Source: Acidimicrobiaceae bacterium
GTDB taxonomy: Bacteria > Actinomycetota > Acidimicrobiia > Acidimicrobiales > RAAP-2
Assembly (NCBI GenBank): GCA_003141095.1
Contig: PLKM01000084.1
Span: 6,223-42,574 of the forward strand
Direction of reading: 5' to 3'
DNA: 36,352 bases
The notes beneath the pieces were generated by a model that saw only the letters and a program-made list of their open reading frames with translations, did no database searches and was not told the DNA's origin. Shown here in pieces: positions 8,863-18,345 of this stretch (positions are counted from its first letter, which is position 1; each line of letters opens with the position of its first letter). The position numbers and the translations under genes are program-made.

Positions 8863-10905
8863 TCAGCCGGCGGTCGCCGGCGCCGTCAACGAACGCTCCA
8901 CCACCTGGGCGATATCCATCACGGAGACCTCATCGCCCTTGCCGTTGGCCTTGACCGCATCGTCGAGCATGATCATGCAGAAGGGACAGGCCGTCGACAC
9001 GATGTCCGCACCGGTGCCGAGGGCCTCGTTGGCGCGGTCCATATTGACGCGCTTGCCGATGTTTTCTTCCATCCACATGCGCGCACCACCCGCTCCACAG
9101 CAGAAGCCCTTTTCGCGACAACGCTCCATCTCAACCTGCTTGACGCCGGGAATCGCGTCGAGCACGTTTCGTGGCTCGTCGAAGACTCGGTTGTGTCGAC
9201 CGAGGTAGCAAGGGTCGTGGTAGGTGACGGTGCCGGAGTAGTTGACCCCGGGCACCAAGCGACCAACGGCCACGAGGTGGCTCAGCAGCTCGGCGTGGTG
9301 GATCATTTCGAACTCGCCGCCGAGGCTCGGGTACTCGTTCTTCATGGTGTTAAAGCAGTGGGGACAACTGGCGACGATCTTCTTCGCGCCCACCTCGTGC
9401 AACGTCGCGATGTTGGCCTTGGCCATCTCTTGAAAGAGGTACTCGTTACCCATACGCCGCGCAGGGTCTCCGGTGCACGACTCGCGCGGTCCGAGAATTC
9501 CAAACGTCACGCCTGCGCGATGCAACATCCGCGCCGTGGACTCGACCTGCTTGCGTCCACGCTCGTCGAGCGAGCCGGCGCAGCCAACCCAGTAGAGGTA
9601 CTCGATGTCGTCGGGGATCGGTCCGTCGATGATCGGCACGTCGAAGTCGAGCGCGCCCAGCCACTCGGTGCGCTTCGAAGACCCGAGACCCCAGGGGTCT
9701 CCCTGGTTCTCCATGTTGCGCAGCAACAGACTGGCTTCGGACGGGAATCGCGATTCCATCAGCACTTCGTAACGACGCATGTCGATGATGGCGTCCACGT
9801 GCTCGATGTCGACGGGGCACTGCTCCACGCAACTGCCACACGTCGTGCAGGACCACAGCACGTCCGGATCGATGGTGCTCGGCACCAGGGTCGCCACGTC
9901 GCCCGACGCCTCACCCGACAACAACCGGTCGGCCGACGCGAACATATTGTCGCGAAGACCCATGATGAGCAGTTTGGGGCTGAGGGGCTTGCCAGTAGTC
10001 CAGGCGGGGCACACCGACTGGCAACGCCCGCACTCGGTGCAGGTCGCGAAGTCCAACATCTGCTTCCAGGTGAAGTCCTCCACTTTGCCCACGCCAAAGA
10101 CCGTGTCTTCGGTGACGTTCTCCATATCCATGTCGGGAGTCTTGTCGAGACCACCGAGCGCGCGGGGACGACGCGACACGCCAATATTGATCGGCGCCAA
10201 GAAAATGTGCAGGTGCTTCGAGTAGGACACGAACACCAGAAAGCCCGTGATAACCCCGATGTTCGCGAGCAGGAAGACCGCTTCCAGCACGCTGTTGACG
10301 CCGGTGCCGAGGGGGTGAAGCCAACTCGCCACGATCTGGCTCGCGAAGGCCCACGAGGAGTTCCCGTATGGGAAGTGGCCAGTGTTGATCTGGGCGCCGC
10401 GGTAGATGAGCAGGGTGATGATCACCATGGAAATCATGAAGAGCACGAGCCACGCCGCCCCCAGATGACTTCCGTAGAAGCGACTGGAGCGGTCCTTGCG
10501 CGACGGCGCGTTCTTGATACGGATGATGGTGAAGACCACGAGCGACACCAACACCGCCGTTGCGAAGAAGTCTTCAACGAAGGCGAGCCAGTTGCTCTGA
10601 CCGATCAACGGGATGTGAAAGCTGCGCTGAAAGAGCGAACCATACGCTTCGATGATCGTGGTCATCAGAACGGTAAAGCCCCACATCGTAAAGAAGTGGG
10701 CCAGACCCGGAACGGTCCAGCGCAGGAGCTTGCGCTGGCCGGCTACCTCGACAACCTCGGCTTCGCTTACCTTGCGAAAGCCCTGCCAGCGACGAGGAGC
10801 CGGTTGGCCGCTTCGAATGAGACGCGACAGCCAGTAGAAACGACGACCGGCCGCGGCAAAGCACACGGCCGTTATGGCCAGTCCAATAATGATCCGAGCT
10901 AACAC
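8863..10905 (-). CDS. etfD: Membrane Fe-S oxidoreductase, EtfD-like (ETF:menaquinone oxidoreductase)
   Basis: 680 residues. Five TM helices of the nitrate-reductase-gamma type (about 3-20, 65-88, 107-130, 148-168, 205-228) are followed by a double [4Fe-4S] ferredoxin domain ([12 protein letters not shown] at 289-300, [12 protein letters not shown] at 353-364) and two cysteine-rich CCG domains (about 439-525 with GCAGS and [12 protein letters not shown]; 560-645 with [16 protein letters not shown] and CPFCMIML). This layout matches the Rv0338c/EtfD family, thought to pass electrons from EtfBA to menaquinone during fatty-acid beta-oxidation. GTG start with GGAGGG upstream. It lies 24 bases after dcd on the same strand. 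A heterodisulfide-reductase-like role with another electron donor cannot be excluded. Confidence 0.87.
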   Translation of the reverse strand: MLARIIIGLAITAVCFAAAGRRFYWLSRLIRSGQPAPRRWQGFRKVSEAEVVEVAGQRKLLRWTVPGLAHFFTMWGFTVLMTTIIEAYGSLFQRSFHIPLIGQSNWLAFVEDFFATAVLVSLVVFTIIRIKNAPSRKDRSSRFYGSHLGAAWLVLFMISMVIITLLIYRGAQINTGHFPYGNSSWAFASQIVASWLHPLGTGVNSVLEAVFLLANIGVITGFLVFVSYSKHLHIFLAPINIGVSRRPRALGGLDKTPDMDMENVTEDTVFGVGKVEDFTWKQMLDFATCTECGRCQSVCPAWTTGKPLSPKLLIMGLRDNMFASADRLLSGEASGDVATLVPSTIDPDVLWSCTTCGSCVEQCPVDIEHVDAIIDMRRYEVLMESRFPSEASLLLRNMENQGDPWGLGSSKRTEWLGALDFDVPIIDGPIPDDIEYLYWVGCAGSLDERGRKQVESTARMLHRAGVTFGILGPRESCTGDPARRMGNEYLFQEMAKANIATLHEVGAKKIVASCPHCFNTMKNEYPSLGGEFEMIHHAELLSHLVAVGRLVPGVNYSGTVTYHDPCYLGRHNRVFDEPRNVLDAIPGVKQVEMERCREKGFCCGAGGARMWMEENIGKRVNMDRANEALGTGADIVSTACPFCMIMLDDAVKANGKGDEVSVMDIAQVVERSLTAPATAG

Positions 10906-10929
10906 CGCAATCCCTCCATTTATTGGACG

Positions 10930-11505
10930 TCAAGACTTCTTGAAGTTTTCCGAGTAACGACTGGCCGTGGGCCCGCGTTGGCCGCGGTACTTCGATCCGA
11001 GGCCCGACGCGCCGTACGGCCGGTCGGCGGGCGTCGTCATCTCAAAGAAGCTGATCTGTCCGATCTTCATGCCCGGATAGAGCGTGATCGGAAGATTCGC
11101 GACGTTGGACAGTTCCAGCGTGAGATGCCCGTCCCAACCGGCGTCGACGAATCCAGCGGTCGAATGGATCAGCAGTCCCAGGCGACCGAGCGAACTCTTT
11201 CCCTCGAGTCGGGCCACGAGGTCATCGGGCAACGCCACACGCTCCACGGTTGAACCGAGCAAAAACTCACCGGGGTGCAGGATCATGGGATCGGTGGGAC
11301 CGACGTCAATCAGTTCGGTGAGGTCCTCTTGCGCCTCGCGAACGTCGATGACCCGCTGGGAGTGATTGCGAAAAACCCGAAAGAGTTGATCGATGTGCAG
11401 GTCCACCGACGACGGTTGGATGCAGTCGTCGCCAATCGGGTCGATGATAATTCGGCCCTGTTCGAGAGCCTCTTTGATTGAACGATCGGAGAGCACCATA
11501 ACCAT
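10930..11505 (-). CDS. dcd: dCTP deaminase (probably dUMP-forming)
   Basis: 191-residue trimeric enzyme of the dUTPase fold, supplying dUMP for thymidylate synthesis. Visible family motifs: [54 protein letters not shown] and [14 protein letters not shown] with the catalytic Glu. The frame runs upstream to 11619, but that extension is not family-like. ATG 11505 has AGGAG (11516-11520) ten bases upstream and gives the usual length; ATG 11499 is the alternative. The M. tuberculosis homologue is bifunctional (deaminase plus dUTPase); that activity here is inferred. It is probably cotranscribed with etfD. Confidence 0.95.
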   Translation of the reverse strand: MVMVLSDRSIKEALEQGRIIIDPIGDDCIQPSSVDLHIDQLFRVFRNHSQRVIDVREAQEDLTELIDVGPTDPMILHPGEFLLGSTVERVALPDDLVARLEGKSSLGRLGLLIHSTAGFVDAGWDGHLTLELSNVANLPITLYPGMKIGQISFFEMTTPADRPYGASGLGSKYRGQRGPTASRYSENFKKS

Positions 11506-11636
11506 GGCAACGATACTCCTAAAGGCACCCCGTCTCCGAACTTCCGGCTGCTGGTGCCGGCCCGCAACGCTCCTTCGTCGACTGGTGCCCAAGCGGCCAA
11601 GGATCCCCCGCGCCGTCACTCATCTCGACCGAGAAT

Positions 11637-12443
11637 TCATTGACAAGGCACCGACCCGGGTGCGAATGGAAAGAGCGTCGTCCACTTCATTTCACCGTCG
11701 TGGCCGATCGCCAGTGCCTCGTAGTCGTAAATCTCTTCGACGAGGGTCATGACCTCATCGCCACCAACGACGAGGGCCGTGGCGAGAGCGTCACTCAACC
11801 CCAGGTCTGGGCCCGTGACGCTCGCCGAGGCGAACCTGGTCACGTGCTGGCCGGTGAACGGGTTCACCAGGTGCTCGCCTCGCTCGTAGGCGCCCGAGGT
11901 GGCGAGGGCTCCTCGCAGTTCGACGGCGCACGCCAGTGACGTGGGCGAGGCGGGATCGATAATGCCGACTCTGAAAGGGTCGTTGGACGTGGGACCACCG
12001 AAACTGGCGATGTCGCCCGCCGCGTTCACCATGGCACCGTCAACCTCTGCCCCGACCAGTTCCTCGAGGGCTTCTTGTGCCGCCCAGCCTTTCACGTAGC
12101 CCGTGGGGTCGACACCACCGGGCATCGCCCAGGGATCGAACCAGCCGCCCGAGCGCGCCTTCGCCACCTTGCAGCTCTCCAGGACCTTGGTTACCTCGAG
12201 GGGAGATTCGCCGAGAGTGATCTCGCCCCGGCGCAGCCGGCTCATGGGGCTGTCCGGCTTCCACGTACTGAGGACCTTGTCAGCGCGGTGAAGGACGGCG
12301 ACGGCCCTTGCCAGGTGGGGCAATAACTCGTCGGGAGATATCCCGCCGTCGTCGTAGATGTCGAACGTGACCACGGTGCCCATCACCTCCTCACGATGAT
12401 GAATCGTCAAAGGTCGAGCAGCGTTTGATCCGCGTGGTCTCAT
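11637..12443 (-). CDS. apbE: FAD:protein FMN transferase (ApbE family)
   Basis: 268 residues. ApbE enzymes covalently attach FMN to a Ser/Thr of exported flavoproteins. Motifs: EEVMGTVVTFDIY (about 19-31), LSTWKPDSPMSRL, the FAD/Mg-binding DPTGYVKGWA, VNAAGDIASFG, and VNPFTGQHV followed by the Thr/Ser-rich SASVTGPDLGLSDALATAL. The N-terminus lacks a lipoprotein signal, so it may be cytoplasmic or secreted by another route. ATG 12443 overlaps the stop of the FMN-binding protein by four bases (ATGA). This tight coupling to a protein with a flavinylation motif identifies its likely substrate. A second ATG at 12383 is possible, but its GGAGG is too close. Confidence 0.9.
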   Translation of the reverse strand: MRPRGSNAARPLTIHHREEVMGTVVTFDIYDDGGISPDELLPHLARAVAVLHRADKVLSTWKPDSPMSRLRRGEITLGESPLEVTKVLESCKVAKARSGGWFDPWAMPGGVDPTGYVKGWAAQEALEELVGAEVDGAMVNAAGDIASFGGPTSNDPFRVGIIDPASPTSLACAVELRGALATSGAYERGEHLVNPFTGQHVTRFASASVTGPDLGLSDALATALVVGGDEVMTLVEEIYDYEALAIGHDGEMKWTTLFPFAPGSVPCQ

Positions 12444-13042
12444 TTGAACCCCAGCGACGTCAGTGCGTCTTGGAGCGACAGTTTGAATCCGGCGCTCGTG
12501 TAGCTGGCTCCCGAGACTCCTTGGATGCTCGCGCTCTGGGCCGTCATGGCCTGTTGCTCGAGCTGCGGGATTGCTTGTTGGTCAATGGACTGCGATCGAA
12601 AGTTCCCGCCATCATTCAAAGTGCCAATTGCGACCTTGGTGATCTTGGTTCCCGCCACCGTCACCGTCACCGAGAGAACGCCGAAGTTGTAGTTGACCAC
12701 CGGACCCGTGGCGCTGCGTGCGGTCGTGGCGGGGGCGGTCGTGGCGGTGGTCGGAGCAACTGTCGTCGTCGTTGTTCTGGTCGTCGTCGTGGTCGTAGCG
12801 CCAGTCGTGGTGGTCGAGTGACGGGATGGTGCCTTCGTCGTGGTCGGTGAAGGGGTGGTGGTGGGAGGGCTGGTCGTTGACGGTGGGGAACTGGTCGTTG
12901 ACGGTGGGGAACTGGTCGTCGACACTGGGGAGCTGGTCGTCCCGATGGTGCCAAGTGTCAGTTTCGCGGGCGCGGTGTGAAAGCTCAACACGCCGACGAC
13001 GCCGGCCAGCGTTCCCGCGATGACAATTGGTGATCTTCTCAT
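12440..13042 (-). CDS. Exported FMN-binding domain protein with Thr-rich linker
   Basis: 200 residues. An N-terminal hydrophobic segment (about 5-20) acts as signal or anchor, then a low-complexity Thr/Pro/Ser linker (35-110), partly coded by tandem 21-base repeats near 12870-12932, then an FMN-binding domain (112-200, PF04205 type). SGASYT at 177-182 matches the ApbE flavinylation motif, with Thr182 as the likely FMN attachment site. Neighbours are apbE (overlapping) and a ferric-reductase-like flavoprotein upstream, so it is probably the extracytoplasmic electron carrier of this cluster. The start has no strong ribosome site. The final electron acceptor is unknown. Confidence 0.85.
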   Translation of the reverse strand: MRRSPIVIAGTLAGVVGVLSFHTAPAKLTLGTIGTTSSPVSTTSSPPSTTSSPPSTTSPPTTTPSPTTTKAPSRHSTTTTGATTTTTTRTTTTTVAPTTATTAPATTARSATGPVVNYNFGVLSVTVTVAGTKITKVAIGTLNDGGNFRSQSIDQQAIPQLEQQAMTAQSASIQGVSGASYTSAGFKLSLQDALTSLGFK

Positions 13043-13088
13043 TTCGCTGGCTCAATGTGGATGGTCGTCATCTCGGATCTCTCTCAAC

Positions 13089-14447
13089 CTAGAAACTGAA
13101 TGCTTCGTGGTGAATTCTCTTGGGGTCTACGCCCAGTCGCAGGGCCGCCGCCACGACCCGATCGGTGAATCCATTGGGCCCACAGACGTACACGTCACTC
13201 TCGGCAATGCTCGGAATGAGCCGACGCATCGAGTCGGCGTCGATTGTGACGTCCTTGCGAGAGCCAACCAGTTCGTGAAACTCGCCACCGCGTATCTGGA
13301 CGAGCGCCTCCACTTCGTCGCGGTGCACAATGTCCGCGGCGCTCGAGGCCCGAATCACCACCGAGACCTCGATGTTCTTCGGGAGATCTTCCAACAAGGC
13401 ACGAATCGGTGTAATCCCGACACCGGCGCCAATGAGCGCGACTCGGCTCTGGGTGCGGGCGTGTCTCGTGAAGGTCCCGTAAGGGCCCTCGATGAACACG
13501 CGAGTGCCGGGCTTCAGGCGTGCCACGGCCTTGGACTGTTCGCCCAGCCCCTTCACGGTTACTCGGAGAAAGGGCGGACGCGGCAGCGCCGAAAGGGAGT
13601 ACGGGTGACTGTGCCAGAGGAGATCCTTCGCCACGAAGCGCCACTGGAAGAACTGCCCACCCGAAACGGCCAGCCGCGAGAGGTGCTTTCCCGAAATGGT
13701 GAGCGAGTACACGCCAGGCGCCTCTTCGCTCACGTCGGCGACACGGAGCTGGTAGCGAAAATTCTTCATCAACGGCCAGATGAATCGGCTCACGAGCACG
13801 AGCCCGGCAGTGAGCGACCAGATCGCTATCCAGTAGGCCCGGGTGAGCGGATGGCCGAGGAACACGACTCCGGTGACGATCTGATGGGCGAACGCCAACG
13901 CGAGCGCCAAGTAGATATAGAGGTGGATAATCCACCACGTCTCGTACTTCATCTTGCGTCGAGCAATCCTTATCGACGACAGCCCCGCCAGAACGAGCAG
14001 CGCGAAGCCCACCATCGCCGCCAGCATGTCGGGGTAATTCACCAGAAAGACCCAGAGTTGGTGAAGCGGCCCCACCCTGGTCATCTGGGCGTAACCGAGC
14101 GTGATGGTGACGACGTGCAGCCCAATAAGGACGATGGGCCACGGTCCGATCCGGCGGTGCCAGCGGACGAGGCGGTCCTGGCCAACCGTTCGTTCGAGCC
14201 AAGGAATCCGGGAGATCAGCACGATCATGACCAGCATCAGGTACGTGCCGGTGAATCCCGCGAGACGTCCTACCGCGATGAGCCAGCCACCCGGTGATGC
14301 GAGCGTGCCCCTGCTCTCTCCAATGACCACCAAAGCAATGACGGTCCCCAAGCCAATGCCCGCGACGAGCGCGAGAATGTCCGCCACCCAGGGCTTCGGC
14401 GCGTGACCGCTGCGACGCCTTGTCGCAATCGCGTGGTTCGTCCACAT
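13089..14447 (-). CDS. Ferric-reductase-like transmembrane flavoprotein oxidoreductase
   Basis: About 452 residues. The N-terminal half has six hydrophobic helices of the ferric reductase/YedZ type (for example AGFTGTYLMLVMIVLISRIP, IGPWPIVLIGLHVVTITLGY, WWIIHLYIYLALALAFAHQI) with His residues placed to bind heme. The C-terminal half is a ferredoxin-reductase module: FAD motif HSHPYSLSALP, VKGLGEQSK, GPYGTF, the NAD(P) motif LIGAGVGITPIRALLE and VYVCGPNGFTDRV. It would move electrons from NAD(P)H through FAD and heme across the membrane, here probably to the flavinylated protein encoded next. GTG 14486 would lengthen it by 13 residues; ATG 14447, with AAGGA upstream, is preferred. Heme content is inferred. 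Confidence 0.86.
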   Translation of the reverse strand: MWTNHAIATRRRSGHAPKPWVADILALVAGIGLGTVIALVVIGESRGTLASPGGWLIAVGRLAGFTGTYLMLVMIVLISRIPWLERTVGQDRLVRWHRRIGPWPIVLIGLHVVTITLGYAQMTRVGPLHQLWVFLVNYPDMLAAMVGFALLVLAGLSSIRIARRKMKYETWWIIHLYIYLALALAFAHQIVTGVVFLGHPLTRAYWIAIWSLTAGLVLVSRFIWPLMKNFRYQLRVADVSEEAPGVYSLTISGKHLSRLAVSGGQFFQWRFVAKDLLWHSHPYSLSALPRPPFLRVTVKGLGEQSKAVARLKPGTRVFIEGPYGTFTRHARTQSRVALIGAGVGITPIRALLEDLPKNIEVSVVIRASSAADIVHRDEVEALVQIRGGEFHELVGSRKDVTIDADSMRRLIPSIAESDVYVCGPNGFTDRVVAAALRLGVDPKRIHHEAFSF

Positions 14448-14569
14448 GGGACGATCTGTCCTTCGAAACTGTCTCGTTGGCGCCACGTCGTGACAGTAAC
14501 TTTCGAAGATAAGAGCACTCCAAGAAGACCTTGGGAAATTCGATATTTCTCGAGGCCCCGCCCGGGAGA

Positions 14570-15076
14570 TCAGGTGACGGGCGGCATTTCCCCGGGATCG
14601 AAGCGGCCCAGGTCGGCGCCAATCTTCTTACCAATGTTGGTGACGTGCAAGTGGATCTCCTCCAGCAGATCGGTGTTGCTCTTCACCCGTGAGGTGAGCT
14701 CGGTGTTCTCCTGAATAAGCGTTTTGATGTCGTCGGTGTTGTTGGACGTGTGCAGAGCAACCTCGGAGGAGATTGAGTCGGCTCGCTTGGCGGCGATGAG
14801 AAGTGCCGCCGCTTGGACGCCGGCCAACATTGACAGGAACAAGTTGAGCAATATATATGGGTACGGGTCGAATGCCCGGTGGTGAAGGACTCGTTGAAGA
14901 AAGAGCGTGTTCACCAGCGCCCAAACAATCATGATCGCAAAGAAGCAAAAAACAAAAGGCCAGGACCCCATCATGTTGCGCATTCGGTCGGCGGACCTCT
15001 CCCCCAAGGAGAGCTCGTCCCCTGATCGGACGCCGGGATGTTTGTGCCAGTGGCTTTGCCACTTCGAATTTGCCAT
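14570..15076 (-). CDS. DUF1003 membrane protein
   Basis: 168 residues with two TM helices (about 39-60 and 74-95) and the DUF1003 signature FDPYPYILLNLFLSMLAGVQAA. A hydrophilic, heptad-like C-terminal part (100-155) may form a coiled coil. Family function is unknown; some members are called cyclic-nucleotide-binding without strong proof. Start ATG 15076 has no evident ribosome site. It is the last ordinary gene before the tRNA-Gly integration locus. Confidence 0.88.
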   Translation of the reverse strand: MANSKWQSHWHKHPGVRSGDELSLGERSADRMRNMMGSWPFVFCFFAIMIVWALVNTLFLQRVLHHRAFDPYPYILLNLFLSMLAGVQAAALLIAAKRADSISSEVALHTSNNTDDIKTLIQENTELTSRVKSNTDLLEEIHLHVTNIGKKIGADLGRFDPGEMPPVT

Positions 15077-15158
15077 GACTACGATCGTGGCACACCTCGC
15101 CGTGAAGAAGACGGACTAACCGATTATGGGCTCGCGAGGCGGCGATGAAGGAGAACGG

Positions 15159-15164
15159 TACGAT
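15159..15164 (+). promoter_or_regulatory. Possible -10 box of the tRNA-Gly gene
   Basis: TACGAT lies ten bases before the first base of the mature tRNA. No convincing -35 is seen, so this is a weak call. Confidence 0.3.
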
Positions 15165-15173
15165 AGACAATGC

Positions 15174-15247
15174 GCGGGCGTAGTTCAGCGGTAGAACATC
15201 AGCTTCCCAAGCTGAGAACGCGGGTTCGATTCCCGTCGCCCGCTCCA
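15174..15247 (+). tRNA. tRNA-Gly (anticodon CCC), intact
   Basis: 74 bases fold as a full cloverleaf: acceptor GCGGGCG/CGCCCGC, D arm GTTC...GAAC, anticodon stem TCAGC/GCTGA around loop TTCCCAA (anticodon CCC), T arm GCGGG-TTCGATT-CCCGT, discriminator T and encoded CCA. It is the only complete copy here. Its last 47 bases (15201-15247) are the template for six fragments downstream. The gene appears to be an integration target that is rebuilt at each insertion. Confidence 0.98.
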
Positions 15248-15387
15248 ACCTTGGTCTTGTTCATTTGGTCGTGGCTGTGATTAACTTCATGTACCACGAA
15301 ATGTGTCCAAATTCCTCCGCTTCGAACTGGATGGCGCACGCAGCAAGTTTCGGAATGATGGCCATCTGGCAGATCGGTAATCGATAG

Positions 15388-17718
15388 GTGTCTGGAAGAG
15401 TAGAGTCCTGCTCGTTGCGTAAGCGCCTGGCGCACGTGAATCCTACGGTCTACGCCATAATCGCGATTGCCCTCGCCGTCATGGTGGGCAACGCTCTCGC
15501 ATGGACCGGGCTAGTGAACTTGAGTCCGATGACCTACACGACGGACCTTACGACGTCGGTGTGTCACTTGACCTGCGGACGGGCGTGGATCGACCCCAAC
15601 GTCGGCTCCATCACACAGCCGGTGGGTCATCTCGCGGCTATGGATCTCCTCCATCTACACGTTCCGTGGTGGAATCCCTTCGAGGGTCTTGGAACGCCGC
15701 TGGCGGGAGAGATGCAGTCGACCGCACTCTTCCCGCTAATCCTCTGGCTAGCTCTGCCCGGTGGGCTCGTGTGGTTCCACATCTCGCTCGAACTCATCGC
15801 CGGCATCGCCACGTACTTCCTCGCCCGGCGCCTGGGCGCGTCGACAATCATCGCGACGGTGGGCGGCGCACTTTTTGCCCTGAACGGAACCTACGCCTGG
15901 ATCGGCAATTCGGTGTTGAACCCCGTGGCCTTCCTGCCCATGCTGGTGCTCGGCGTTGAGATGATCATCGCGAGCGCACCGCGTCGTCGCCAGTACGGGT
16001 GGTACGTGGCGGCGCTCGCGCTCGCCCTGTCGATCTACGCGGGTTTCCCTGAGGTTGCCTTCCTCGACGCGGTGTTCGCCGGTGCGTGGGCCGTCGTGCG
16101 ACTTCTGTCGGTTGACCGAGGCGCGCGGCTACGCGCATTGCGCCGTCTCGTCTACGCCGCGCTCGCAGGGATGGCACTCGCCCTTCCCATCATCGTGCCC
16201 TTTCGCGACTACCTCAACGAAAGTTACGTCGGTGACCACACCTCGCTCGGCGAGCTCTTGCACATGTCACCACGGGTCCTGCCCATGTTCTTCGATCCAT
16301 ACCTCTACGGCACGATCTTCTCGAACCCGGCCGCTGACCCCTACTGGGCCTCGGTCGGCGGTTACTTCGGCGCGTCCGTCACCGCCCTCGCACTAGCTGG
16401 CCTCTTCGGACGACGACACCGTCCCCTGCGGATCTTTCTCCTCGCGTGGATTGTTCTCGGGTTCGCTGGTTCGGTCGACGTCTTCAGCCTGCGCCGCGCG
16501 TGGAACCTCATTCCGCTCGTGAACGACGCGGGGTTTTGGCGCTACATCCCGGCGAGCATCGAACTCGCCGCAATCGTGCTCGCCGTCCTCGGACTCACCG
16601 ACGCAGCCCAGAGCGCGCGTGCTCGCTGGCGGGTCGCCGGGGCCGCGGGCGTCACCGCAGTGATGCTGGCGGTCTTCGTCGTCACGTCCAGCAGCGTCAG
16701 TCGGGGCGTCGTCCTCTCCGGACGGCTGCGCCTCTACCACGCCGCGCTCGACGCGATTCCCTTCGTATCCCTCACGTTGCTCGTGGCGGCGGTGCTACTC
16801 CTGCGGGGCCGTTGGCGTATATGGTTCGCGGCCATAGTGGTACTCGGGGAGTCGGTGCTCCTCTTCGTCGCCCCGATGGCCGTGGCCCCGTCGTCGTTGA
16901 CGGTCAACCTCGCGCCAGTCCACTTCCTCCAAGCGAACCTCGGGCAGTACCGATACATGGACGTCGCAGTCCTCTATCCCAACTGGGGCAGCGAGTACGG
17001 CATCAGTTCCCTGGCGGCCAACGACCTGCCCTTGCCGCTGACCTTCGTCAACTACGTTCAGAGCAGCCTGTTCCCCGGGATCCAACCGCCCAACGCCTTC
17101 AGCGTTCACGGCACTGCCTACAGCCAAACGGTTATGGAGCAGGAGATCGCGACCCACCTACGGGCCTACGAGGACGCCTCGGTGAAGTACCTCCTTACGA
17201 AAACCAGGATTCCCCTCGCACCCCAGTTGGCAGCCGTGGGCGTGAAGAAGGTCTGGTCGGACCGGTTGGCCACTGTCTACGCGCTGCCCGACCCCCGTCC
17301 GTTCTTCTCAACTGCGTCGTCCTCATGCACCGTCTCGAGCACGTCGCTTACCGAGGCGAAAGTCAACTGTCCGACGGGCAAGTCGACGCTGCTACGCACC
17401 GAGCAGTCGATGAAGGGGTGGACGGCCACGGTGAACGGGCGTCCCGCGGCCGTCAAGACTGTTGACACCGTCTACCAGCAGATCGAGGTCCCAAAGGGTA
17501 CGTCGACCGTCGAGTTTAGTTTTCAGCCGCCCCACGAGCGGCTCGCCGTAATCGTTGGCTCCGCGACCCTGCTCGCTCTGATCGTGGCGGCGCTCAACGA
17601 ACGAGTTGAGCTACTCTCGCTCTTTCGCTGGGCCAAAGCGAAGCGCCGACGTACGAAGCCGACAATGAACACGAGCGGCGCGAATGAGAAAAACTTCGAG
17701 GAGTCTCGCATGTGGTGA
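15388..17718 (+). CDS. YfhO-like polytopic membrane protein
   Basis: 776 residues, mostly hydrophobic, with roughly a dozen TM helices (first at about 20-40) in the style of GT-C/YfhO proteins. These are thought to transfer sugars or modify surface polymers. The extracytoplasmic loop after TM1 contains the acidic stretch YTTDLTTSVCHLTCGRAWID and HVPWWNPFEGLGTPLAGEMQ, typical of this family. A soluble C-terminal domain (about 590-705) with WTATVNGRPAAVKTVDTVYQ resembles the YfhO tail and is followed by a final TM and a basic end. Start GTG 15388 is uncertain; there is no clear ribosome site. It is the only gene between the intact tRNA-Gly and the first fragment, so it is the newest cassette if the model holds. 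Confidence 0.78.
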   Translation: MSGRVESCSLRKRLAHVNPTVYAIIAIALAVMVGNALAWTGLVNLSPMTYTTDLTTSVCHLTCGRAWIDPNVGSITQPVGHLAAMDLLHLHVPWWNPFEGLGTPLAGEMQSTALFPLILWLALPGGLVWFHISLELIAGIATYFLARRLGASTIIATVGGALFALNGTYAWIGNSVLNPVAFLPMLVLGVEMIIASAPRRRQYGWYVAALALALSIYAGFPEVAFLDAVFAGAWAVVRLLSVDRGARLRALRRLVYAALAGMALALPIIVPFRDYLNESYVGDHTSLGELLHMSPRVLPMFFDPYLYGTIFSNPAADPYWASVGGYFGASVTALALAGLFGRRHRPLRIFLLAWIVLGFAGSVDVFSLRRAWNLIPLVNDAGFWRYIPASIELAAIVLAVLGLTDAAQSARARWRVAGAAGVTAVMLAVFVVTSSSVSRGVVLSGRLRLYHAALDAIPFVSLTLLVAAVLLLRGRWRIWFAAIVVLGESVLLFVAPMAVAPSSLTVNLAPVHFLQANLGQYRYMDVAVLYPNWGSEYGISSLAANDLPLPLTFVNYVQSSLFPGIQPPNAFSVHGTAYSQTVMEQEIATHLRAYEDASVKYLLTKTRIPLAPQLAAVGVKKVWSDRLATVYALPDPRPFFSTASSSCTVSSTSLTEAKVNCPTGKSTLLRTEQSMKGWTATVNGRPAAVKTVDTVYQQIEVPKGTSTVEFSFQPPHERLAVIVGSATLLALIVAALNERVELLSLFRWAKAKRRRTKPTMNTSGANEKNFEESRMW

Positions 17719-18345
17719 AGAGCGCGGGCGAGGGTCGCGTCGCTCACCGACGCGGCCCGGGCTTGGGCGCTGAGGGAGATCTGCACATGTTCCATGACGC
17801 CGAAAATGCTGACTGGCACGACGAGCCCTACCGGGTCTGGTTTTAGGGGACCACCTTCCTCCATTCTTGAGGATTCACACCAATTGGAGATTCCCAAGCT
17901 GAGAACGCGAGTTCGATTCTCGTCGGCCGCTCCAAGGATTTCCTTCGTAAATCCAATGTTTGCAAGGCTTGGTGGTTGACCGAAATTGATCACGACTGTC
18001 CCGTGTGAAGCGCCCCTACGCGCCCACGGAGCGCCCAGATCCTTCCGTTCACTACTTCGACCTGACCTCGTTCGATGCGACAGGATTGACCCAAATCTTC
18101 ACGCTTGGAATTCTGTCCGATGCCCCCGAGCAACCTGTTCGTGATCGCTGGGGATTCGTGCGACTGTGAGTAAGTGTTTATTTTGGATTGATGGCACAAG
18201 CTCACTCTCCTCAAGTGCGTGTGATTCATCGTCAACATCGATCCGGGTGCTGTGATCAGAACGTGCGAGCACTCATAAACATCTACCTCGCGAACGTGAT
18301 GGAACTCCTTAAGGAGCGTATGAGATCTCGAGCGTTCGACCCTTG
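17719..18345. other. Gene-free stretch around first tRNA fragment
   Basis: No convincing gene. It contains a GC hairpin GCGTCG-CTCAC-CGACGC (17737-17753) just after the membrane-protein gene (no T-run, weak terminator candidate), the tRNA fragment at 17888-17934, and a perfect 12-base palindrome CTCCTTAAGGAG (18305-18316) downstream of the gntR stop. Nothing else stands out. Confidence 0.5.
17888..17934 (+). repeat. tRNA-Gly(CCC) 3' fragment 1
   Basis: 47 bases, gap-free against 15201-15247, 43 identical. Two of the four changes (17910 G to A and 17920 C to T) are a compensated base pair in the T stem, so the fragment seems to derive from a functional tRNA variant. The left anticodon-stem half and the 5' half of the tRNA are absent. 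Interpreted as an attachment-site remnant. Confidence 0.88.

Noticed and set aside
12870..12932. Short 21-base repeats suspected as CRISPR or VNTR
   Set aside because: They are in-frame codons of a Thr/Pro/Ser linker with no spacers; described as part of the FMN-binding protein.
14628..15435. Minus-strand frames across the tRNA reading ATGIEPAFSAWEADVLPLNY and GDGNRTRVLSLGS
   Set aside because: These are well-known spurious peptides from antisense translation of tRNA genes. They only confirm the tRNA.
17737..17753. GC hairpin after the YfhO-like gene as terminator
   Set aside because: Good stem but no T-run; listed only as a weak candidate in the gap description.
17523..17993. Minus-strand frame containing ENRTRVLSLGISNW
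   Set aside because: Antisense translation of tRNA fragment 1 joined to the shadow of the YfhO-like gene; not a gene. A similar frame at 33195-33410 is the shadow of fragment 5.
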